Shown here piece by piece: positions 7,856-12,723 of a stretch of DNA of 12,723 nt. Below the pieces are notes generated by a model. The model did no database searches and had not been told where the DNA came from. It saw only the letters and a list, made by a program, of their open reading frames with translations. Origin of the DNA: Cyclobacteriaceae bacterium (lineage in GTDB: Bacteria; Bacteroidota; Bacteroidia; Cytophagales; Cyclobacteriaceae); contig VFKK01000241.1 of NCBI GenBank assembly GCA_009885605.1, positions 1 through 12,723 on the forward strand, in the 5' to 3' direction. How positions within the stretch are numbered: position 1 is the first letter of the stretch; every line of letters starts with the position of its first letter. The translations under genes were made by a program, and so were the position numbers.

Positions 7856-7966
7856 TCATATATCGAAATGCTTGACCACTTCCTTCAAAAGTCCTTCAGC
7901 CATTTCGGAACCCATCAAATGAGTTGAGCTCCAAGATTTTTTATCCAAAACCCAATTAATGCTCAT
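7856..7966 (-). CDS. Possible small protein (36 residues), unproven
   Basis: A 36-codon open frame runs from ATG at 7966 to TGA at 7856-7858. It starts 'MSINWVLDKKSWSST' and ends 'GLLKEVVKHFDI', with a mildly amphipathic helical C-terminal half and no signal peptide. An in-frame TGA lies a few codons upstream of the ATG, so it is not part of a longer open frame. It sits upstream of, and in the same direction as, the NTF2-like gene, and its start lies 24 bases from the divergent antiporter start. I recognise no family. It could be a true small protein, the remnant of a longer gene, or chance. Confidence 0.25.
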   Translation of the reverse strand: MSINWVLDKKSWSSTHLMGSEMAEGLLKEVVKHFDI

Positions 7967-7989
7967 AAATTGCCGCAAAATTCAACTTT

Positions 7990-8952
7990 ATGATCTTATC
8001 AATTGTCTTATTGCTTGTCGGATTTGTGGTGCTCGTCTATGGAGCGGATAAATTGGTGGACGCGGCTTCGGGTCTGGCACTGAATTACGGAATTCCCAAT
8101 ATCGTCATTGGTTTGACCATAGTGGCATTTGGAACATCCGCACCAGAATTTGTGGTGAATATCTTTGCGTCAATAAGCGGATCCTCAGAAATAGTACTGG
8201 GTAATATTTTGGGCAGTAATATTTTCAACGCCTTGGGAATACTCGGCATCTGTGCTGTTATGTACCCGTTGACTGTCAAGTCAAACACAACATGGATTGA
8301 GATTCCCATGGCTTTTTTGGCGGCCATTATGGTACTTATCCTGGCCAGTGATTTTCTGCTGAACTCGGGAAGTGACGATTTTCTTTCCATGGGAGATGGA
8401 TTGGTGATGCTCATGTTTTTCATAATATTTATTGTCTATAACATCACACTGGCAATGAAGCCCGGCGAAGAATCCGATACTGTCGAAGTTAATAAATACA
8501 CTACAGGACAGGCAGTACTATGGATTTTGATTGGTCTTGGAGGATTAATTCTGGGTGGAAAACTGATTGTTGACAACGCTGTAGAACTCGCAATTAATTT
8601 TGGATTGTCTGAAAGAGTGATTGGACTGACAATCGTTTCAATAGGTACATCTATGCCTGAACTGGCAACATCTGTGGCGGCAGTAAGGAAGAAAAAATTG
8701 GATATAGCGATTGGTAACGTGGTTGGATCCAATATTTTTAATATTTTCTTCATTTTGGGCGTTTCTGCAATCATTCTCCCTGTTCCTATTTCGGAGCCAA
8801 ACTTCACCGATATTTGGATGAATATCCTGGGAGGCCTGCTTCTCTTTGTATTTATTTTCACTGGCAAAGGCAGAAGGTTGGAAAGATGGGAAGGCGTCCT
8901 GATGCTGGGATTGTATGTTGCCTACTTGGCAGCTTTGATTCTAAATTGGTAA
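7990..8952 (+). CDS. CaCA family Ca2+/Na+ antiporter (YrbG-like)
   Basis: This 320-residue inner-membrane exchanger belongs to the Ca2+:cation antiporter family (PF01699, two copies) and probably exports Ca2+ in exchange for Na+, perhaps K+-assisted. The two alpha repeats are plain: 'VIGLTIVAFGTSAPEFVVNI' (39-58) with 'GNILGSNIFNALGILG' (71-86), and 'VIGLTIVSIGTSMPELATSV' (210-229) with 'GNVVGSNIFNIFFILG' (242-257). The ion-binding acids are Glu53 and Glu224. The repeats face opposite ways in the membrane and are split by an acidic loop (about 157-170). About ten membrane segments and the length match YrbG-type proteins. It is a single gene, with a terminator 42 bp after its stop. Confidence 0.95.
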   Translation: MILSIVLLLVGFVVLVYGADKLVDAASGLALNYGIPNIVIGLTIVAFGTSAPEFVVNIFASISGSSEIVLGNILGSNIFNALGILGICAVMYPLTVKSNTTWIEIPMAFLAAIMVLILASDFLLNSGSDDFLSMGDGLVMLMFFIIFIVYNITLAMKPGEESDTVEVNKYTTGQAVLWILIGLGGLILGGKLIVDNAVELAINFGLSERVIGLTIVSIGTSMPELATSVAAVRKKKLDIAIGNVVGSNIFNIFFILGVSAIILPVPISEPNFTDIWMNILGGLLLFVFIFTGKGRRLERWEGVLMLGLYVAYLAALILNW

Positions 8953-8993
8953 GAAGGCAAGAAGACAAATCTGTCAAAGGCAATAAAAAATCA

Positions 8994-9031
8994 AAAAGCC
9001 TAAAGAATTAAATAAGATTCTTTAGGCTTTT
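8994..9031. terminator. Bidirectional intrinsic terminator after the CaCA antiporter gene
   Basis: A perfect 15-bp inverted repeat, aaaagcctaaagaat and attctttaggctttt, encloses an 8-base loop (9009-9016). The arms carry A on the left and T on the right, so the structure ends in a T-run on both strands. It should stop transcripts of the antiporter (+) and also those leaving the convergent M48 peptidase gene (-). The 126 bp from here to 9157 hold no gene; a small 6-bp hairpin (cagaca / tgtctg with an AAAA loop, 9100-9115) is visible but lacks a T-tract. Confidence 0.9.
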
Positions 9032-9157
9032 GTATGAAGCTGTTGAATATAAGCTCCGGCTTTCAATTAGAAAAAACGTTGTCGAACAAGGTGCTCTTCC
9101 AGACAAAAATGTCTGTATGGTTTTCCTTTGCCGATTGGTTTGATGTTCAGAAACGCA

Positions 9158-10603
9158 TTATTTCCCAACCACCTTAATTAAAGTTCCCTTGCTCAATTGA
9201 TCTGTGAGTAGCATTCCATTCAGGATTGCCAGTTCTTCTAGTCTTTCGGCTGGCATTTTGAAACTTTGCAAAGCAGCCTGCAATGTCATCTGTTGAGGCA
9301 CGGTTTTGATTCGAACCACGTCAGGCTTTCTATTCAGCTTTTCAGCTTCTTTCAATTCTTTGAAACTCCGTATAGTGGAAAGGAATGCATTCTGATATCC
9401 ATTAAATTTTGAGAGTTCCGTGATGCCGAGGATGCTGTAAATATTGCCTTCAAACTGAATCAGGGATGAAAGCACGCGGATCGTACCTTGCTCTTGTTTT
9501 TGATCTGCGATCATGATCAAAGCAGGCAACCCATTGATGGTTTCCTTTTTGGATTCGACAAGTTCAAGTTTAAACTGCTCCAGGATTGTATTTCCCGCTT
9601 CCTCCAGAGAAGCTCCCCCTGCCATTGTGAGCATCATCAAAGCATCTCCGGTTTTTGGAGCCATCTGCACTTGCTGAGGCGTATTTTGAAGAGTCCAGTC
9701 AGCAGGTATCGGAAATTCAATCTTCAATACAGGATGGTAAAAAGTATTGTTTTCTACGAAACCCTGCTTGGGATCCTCTCCCAAAACGATTCCATCAATT
9801 AATTTCAAATAGCTCTCTCTGTTGATTTTAGGATTGGTCAAATCCAGTTTCTTCTTCCAGTCCGCGGCCAGCTTCGCAACAGTTACATTTCGTTCGGCGG
9901 GTGATGGGTGGGTCGATAGGAATTCAGGAATTTCCTCGCTGCCGCTTCCGGCACCTTGCCTTTCAAGAGTTTCAAAAAATCCGGCCATTTCGGTAGCGTC
10001 ATACCCAATTCGGGAAGAATATTCCACGCCCAGTTTATCCGCTTGGCGCTCATCGTCTCTTCCAAAACCCAGCATCACAAGCTGCATACCCTGAGAGAGC
10101 GGCTCCATAAATTGGGTGAGTTCCGGCACCAGGATTACTCCTGCTATCAGTCCAAGCTGGCTCAGCATCGAGTTACGCTGCTGGATTACAGAGTGACGAG
10201 CTGTGATGTGACCGGTTTCATGTCCAAGTACCCCGGCAAATTCTGCCTCATTATTGAAATGAGCCATGATTCCCCGGGTGAAATAAACATAGCCTCCCGG
10301 TACTGCAAACGCATTAATTACCGGAGAATCCACGATTTTGAATTCATAGGCAAGTTTGGGACGATGGGAAACGGCAGCTAATTCATTGCCTTTAGAATTG
10401 ATGAATTTCTGCAGCTCAGGGTCATCGTATAATCCAAAAAATGCTACTATTTCCGGATCTGATTGCTGACCCATGGCGATTTCCTGCCCTTCGGTCATAA
10501 AGACAACCTGTTTCTTTCCTGTTACGGGATTAACTGCGCAACCCCCAATAAGGATCAGAGAAAGTGCAATTCCCAGTTGGCTGAGGTAGGTCGTTATTTT
10601 CAT
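9158..10603 (-). CDS. M48 family metallopeptidase, lipoprotein, with C-terminal LysM-like region
   Basis: This zinc-dependent protease of 481 residues is related to BepA/YfgC and LoiP peptidases that act on cell-envelope proteins. The N-terminus is a lipoprotein signal with lipobox 'LIGGC' (Cys22), so the protein is probably anchored in a membrane facing the periplasm. The M48 domain spans about 30-260: 'NAFAVPGGYVYFTRGIM' (98-113), the zinc motif HETGH (128-132, catalytic Glu129), and a likely third ligand Glu185 in 'RDDERQADKLG'. Residues about 290-400 ('IEFPIPADWTL ... MMLTMAGG') resemble a PsbP-like fold. The last 50 residues ('LAILNGMLLTDQLSKGTLIK') resemble a LysM-type or related glycan-binding element. 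ATG 10603 is set by the signal peptide. The gene stands alone and converges on the antiporter terminator. Confidence 0.93.
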   Translation of the reverse strand: MKITTYLSQLGIALSLILIGGCAVNPVTGKKQVVFMTEGQEIAMGQQSDPEIVAFFGLYDDPELQKFINSKGNELAAVSHRPKLAYEFKIVDSPVINAFAVPGGYVYFTRGIMAHFNNEAEFAGVLGHETGHITARHSVIQQRNSMLSQLGLIAGVILVPELTQFMEPLSQGMQLVMLGFGRDDERQADKLGVEYSSRIGYDATEMAGFFETLERQGAGSGSEEIPEFLSTHPSPAERNVTVAKLAADWKKKLDLTNPKINRESYLKLIDGIVLGEDPKQGFVENNTFYHPVLKIEFPIPADWTLQNTPQQVQMAPKTGDALMMLTMAGGASLEEAGNTILEQFKLELVESKKETINGLPALIMIADQKQEQGTIRVLSSLIQFEGNIYSILGITELSKFNGYQNAFLSTIRSFKELKEAEKLNRKPDVVRIKTVPQQMTLQAALQSFKMPAERLEELAILNGMLLTDQLSKGTLIKVVGK

Positions 10604-10630
10604 AAGTTTTTGATTTTGGTGGATAGCAAA

Positions 10631-10659
10631 TAAAAGTATTACTGAATTTACGAATCAAA
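10631..10659 (-). promoter_or_regulatory. Candidate Bacteroidota-type promoter for the M48 peptidase gene
   Basis: Read on the minus strand, TTTG (10659-10656) is followed after 17 bases by TACTTTTA (10638-10631), seven of eight matches to the Bacteroidota -7 box TAnnTTTG. It would start transcription about 20 bases before the peptidase ATG. Spacing is at the short end of the usual range, and the A/T-rich background makes chance matches likely. Confidence 0.35.
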
Positions 10660-10880
10660 TCGATCGAATTCGAATAGATAATGACAATAAGTAAGCCAGC
10701 AGAACTAAAGAAAATTTCACGGGGCTGAAGACTTCATTTTCCGAAATTGAAGAAGATAAAATCCCCGGAGTTAAGCGTAAACCCAGTGTGTTTTTTTGAA
10801 TTTTGGAGTCTCTGCTAAATAAAATTCACAGGCTAATTTCCACGATTAAAATAATAACTAAAGAATAGAAAAGGGTGTCG

Positions 10881-10909
10881 TTGATTGGGTAATTGAAATT
10901 GTACTTGTG
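10881..10909 (+). promoter_or_regulatory. Candidate Bacteroidota-type promoter for the broken outer-membrane gene
   Basis: TTG (10881-10883) is followed after 18 bases by TACTTGTG (10902-10909), seven of eight matches to TAnnTTTG. A transcript starting near 10916 would leave about 29 bases before the ATG at 10945 but only about five before the TTG at 10921, which favours the ATG as the original start. This is a motif match only. Confidence 0.35.
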
Positions 10910-10944
10910 AAGTAAGGTCGTTGAATAATCAACAGAAAATCAAA

Positions 10945-11711
10945 ATGGTCAGGCTCGGAATTTTTTTACCCGGCTTATTTCTTTTGGCTTCGCGAAGTTT
11001 TGCACAGGATCTGGATCCCAGAGCTTACATGAGATTGCCTCTCAAAACTACCACTGCATTCACAGGCTTCGCATATTCCAGAGGAGGCGTGGTGACAGAT
11101 CCCACTTTGTCACTAAAAAAATATTCAGGCAGACGTTCAGTCGACTTCATTTGGTGTTTCCCGAGTATTCAATTTTTTTGGTCTCACCTCGCAGGCATTG
11201 TTAGTAACTCCTTATTCCTGGGTACAAGTAGCCGGAGATGTACTGCAACATGCCGCCCGCACCACCCTTACCGGTTTTGCATATATGTTGGTCATTCAGG
11301 CCGGAGGTTGCGATGTCCCAACCAATTCAAGAGAAATGTCTTTTGGATTTTTACGCTGGTGTTTGGCTTTTTGCCGCCAATAAGGCTTTCTATCCGGGCG
11401 AAGTTGTCAGCTCCCAGGAGCCGATGGGTGCATTTCAGTTTCATGTTAGTTATAACTTCAATCCGCTTTTATGGGTAGCATTCAACACCACCTATTACCT
11501 GGGAGGGGCTTCCTCTTTTGACGGACAATTCAATGATGATCGTCGGGATAATACCTGGGTAGGAATTACTGCGGTGGTTCCGACAGGAAAGCTAAGCTCA
11601 GTAAAACTAGCCGCCAGCACTGGTGCTGTTGTCAGGATCGGGCAGGATTTCAATACACTGTCCATATGCTGGCAAAAATCCTGGCTGAGTGATTTGAAGC
11701 GAAAGGATTGA
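10945..11711 (+). pseudogene. Broken outer-membrane beta-barrel protein gene (phenol-degradation MetA-like transporter family)
   Basis: Three reading frames join to rebuild one protein. Frame 1 (10945 to about 11117) gives a signal peptide cut near 'SFA|Q' and 'DLDPRAYMRLPLKTTTAF'. At the A7 run (11115-11121) one extra base shifts the frame; frame 2 (to about 11287) then continues with 'QADVQSTSFGVSRVFNFFGL' and 'ALLVTPYSWVQVAGDVLQ', reaching 'TLTGFAYM'. Frame 3 (from about 11286 to 11711) resumes with 'CWSFRPEVAMSQP', 'LLDFYAGVWLFAANKAFYPG', 'EPMGAFQFHVSYNF' and 'GAVVRIGQDFNTLS'. By memory of intact relatives, about 50-60 residues between GFADM and RWSFKPE are missing, and the loss is not a multiple of three. 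Intact members are porin-like outer-membrane proteins of uncertain function (PF13557-type). With two independent lesions the gene is very probably dead. Confidence 0.82.
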
Positions 11712-11818
11712 ATTGGAGATAATTTGATAATCAGCGGAGCATAAAATCAATTATGTCTTTCCACTATTCCCAATCCTTTCCCGTATCCCCATTTAAAAAA
11801 GAGACTGAATAGAAACCA

Positions 11819-11849
11819 AAAAAGTCTGATCGGTGAAATCAGACTTTTT
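11819..11849. terminator. Bidirectional intrinsic terminator between the pseudogene and korB
   Basis: A perfect 12-bp inverted repeat, aaaaagtctgat and atcagacttttt, flanks a 7-base loop (11831-11837). It ends in T-runs on both strands, so it can stop korB transcripts (-), whose stop codon is 19 bp away, and anything coming through the broken gene (+). The 107 bp between the pseudogene and this element hold only a 19-codon open frame (11753-11812). Confidence 0.9.
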
Positions 11850-11867
11850 CAATAACTGAATAGCGGC

Positions 11868-12723
11868 TTACCTCCAGTCTTTATTGATACTCTTTAGCAC
11901 TTCTGAGCCTGGGCAAAGTTCTTCTTTGGTCAGGGAATTCAGAGGTTTGGAAGAAGTATTGATCATCGAGTGCAAATCCTCCGTATCCGGATTGATGTAG
12001 AGCAATCCTGTCAGGATTTCATTTTTCAGTTTCGCTTTTTGCACCGCATTGATCGCTGATATTCGATCTTCCGGATCCCAATCCTGAGAAAGTTTATGGA
12101 ATTGAAGAAATGTTCCATCGTGTAGTTTGACGGATTTCTGAGTTCCTTCTGAGTATGAAGTGGTGATTTCAGCCATTTCAGGAACGAAATCAAACGTAGA
12201 AGTAGCTTCCATGTGCTCTCTGACAAAATCGTAAGACTTCGTTGAGCCGGGATTATTGTTGAATGTCACACAAGGTGAAATCACATTGATGAAAGCAAAA
12301 CCGGGATGGTTCATGGCGGCTTTGATGAGAGGCACCAATTGAGTCTTGTCTCCCGAAAAACTCTGGGCTACAAAGGTTGCCCCCAATTCTATGGCAAGAC
12401 TTGCCAGATCAATGGATTGGAAAACGTTGACGTGGCCGGATTTGTTTTTTGAACCGCTATCGGCAGTTGCCGAGTCCTGTCCTTTGGTCAAACCGTAGCA
12501 GCCGTTGTTCATCACGATGTAAACCATGTTTAGATTTCGACGAACGACGTGGACAAATTGGCCCATACCGATGGAAGCAGAATCTCCATCTCCTGAAACT
12601 CCCAGGTAGATGAGATCGCGGTTTGCCATATTGGCACCGGTTGCAACAGATGGCATTCTGCCATGAACACTGTTGAATCCATGGGAATTGCTCAGGAAAT
12701 AGGCAGGTGTTTTAGAAGAACAC
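11868..12723 (-). CDS. korB: 2-oxoglutarate (2-oxoacid):ferredoxin oxidoreductase, beta subunit (5' end outside window)
   Basis: This is the thiamine-diphosphate-binding beta subunit of a cytoplasmic enzyme that converts 2-oxoglutarate (or another 2-oxoacid) and CoA to the acyl-CoA, reducing ferredoxin. The frame stays open to the right edge, so the ATG at 12656 is internal and the gene begins outside the window. The first visible residues are 'CSSKTPAYFLSNSHG', matching the family's GIGCSS element whose Cys binds the [4Fe-4S] cluster. Then come 'YLGVSGDGDSASIGMGQF' and 'YIVMNNGCYGLTKGQ', the GDG...NN thiamine motif, and 'INVISPCVTFNN' with another cluster Cys. The C-terminal 'LTKEELCPGSEVL' is typical. 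The alpha subunit gene is expected just upstream, outside the window. 2-oxoglutarate is the likeliest substrate by family style. Confidence 0.92.
   Translation of the reverse strand, partial: CSSKTPAYFLSNSHGFNSVHGRMPSVATGANMANRDLIYLGVSGDGDSASIGMGQFVHVVRRNLNMVYIVMNNGCYGLTKGQDSATADSGSKNKSGHVNVFQSIDLASLAIELGATFVAQSFSGDKTQLVPLIKAAMNHPGFAFINVISPCVTFNNNPGSTKSYDFVREHMEATSTFDFVPEMAEITTSYSEGTQKSVKLHDGTFLQFHKLSQDWDPEDRISAINAVQKAKLKNEILTGLLYINPDTEDLHSMINTSSKPLNSLTKEELCPGSEVLKSINKDWR

Larger units (their letters stand above)
10604..10920. other. 317-bp spacer between M48 gene and broken outer-membrane gene
   Basis: This divergent intergenic stretch holds no gene that I can support. It contains candidate promoters at each end and a cluster of nested 4-6-bp palindromes (cgatcg, gaattc, ttcgaa) around 10659-10673. 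One ATG-started open frame of 15 codons (10681-10728, 'MTISKPAELKKISRG') reads like the beginning of a longer protein that is then cut off. The middle section, about 10729-10880, shows nothing that I recognise. Confidence 0.5.

Noticed and set aside
8436..8867. A 143-codon minus-strand open frame inside the CaCA antiporter gene (and a similar one at 8085-8423)
   Set aside because: Both mirror the repeated membrane-helix codons of the antiporter; no initiation signal or family is visible.
8814..9011. A 65-codon plus-strand frame running over the antiporter end into the terminator
   Set aside because: It is in a different frame from the antiporter and its last codons lie in the terminator hairpin; no family resemblance.
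9100..9115. Six-base-pair hairpin with an AAAA loop as a terminator for the M48 gene
   Set aside because: It is short and has no T-tract on the minus strand; the nearby 15-bp hairpin at 8994-9031 is the better candidate.
9956..10381. A 141-codon plus-strand open frame inside the M48 peptidase gene
   Set aside because: It is antisense to the protease domain including the HETGH codons; the minus-strand gene explains this DNA fully.
11115..11121. Programmed -1 ribosomal frameshift at A AAA AAA
   Set aside because: The family frame is regained by a +1 shift (one base fewer), not -1, and the gene is broken again by a deletion downstream.

Overview
The window looks like chromosomal DNA of a Bacteroidota bacterium, most likely of the Cytophagales/Cyclobacteriaceae type (Algoriphagus-like). 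The signs are a TonB-dependent receptor with an N-terminal carboxypeptidase-regulatory-like domain, a KorB-type 2-oxoacid:ferredoxin oxidoreductase, moderate A+T content, few Shine-Dalgarno sequences, and two sites resembling the Bacteroidota promoter (TTG ... TAnnTTTG). The genus is inferred from protein style and was not tested by a search.

Layout, left to right. (1) Positions 1-1524 (+) hold the 3' end of a surface-polysaccharide cluster: the C-terminal part of a glycosyltransferase, overlapped by 20 bp by a DegT/DnrJ/EryC1/StrS sugar aminotransferase. (2) Positions 1607-7343 (+) hold a transport block: a TonB-dependent outer-membrane receptor, a DUF819 membrane protein, and two tandem bile acid:sodium symporter (BASS) family carriers. 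The second carrier starts on a TTG that overlaps the stop codon of the first. An outer-membrane receptor followed by three inner-membrane carriers of similar fold suggests uptake or export of an organic anion, but the substrate cannot be read from the sequence. (3) A small secreted NTF2/DUF4440-like protein (-) meets the second carrier tail to tail, and the two share a palindromic TTAA stop. A 36-codon open frame lies just upstream of it on the same strand. (4) A CaCA-family Ca2+/Na+ antiporter (+) ends in a strong bidirectional terminator. (5) A lipoprotein M48 metallopeptidase (-) ends near that terminator. (6) Positions 10604-11867 look eroded: a 317-bp spacer, then a clearly broken MetA-pathway-like outer-membrane protein gene with a one-base frameshift in an A7 run and an out-of-frame internal deletion, then another bidirectional terminator. 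(7) Positions 11868-12723 (-) hold most of korB, running off the right edge.

There are no tRNA or rRNA genes, CRISPR arrays, insertion sequences or phage genes. No clearly new defence or mobile system is visible. The points most worth a second look are the three-carrier block, the wrecked outer-membrane gene, the shared TTAA stop, the small open frame and the purine-rich repeat after the DUF819 gene.
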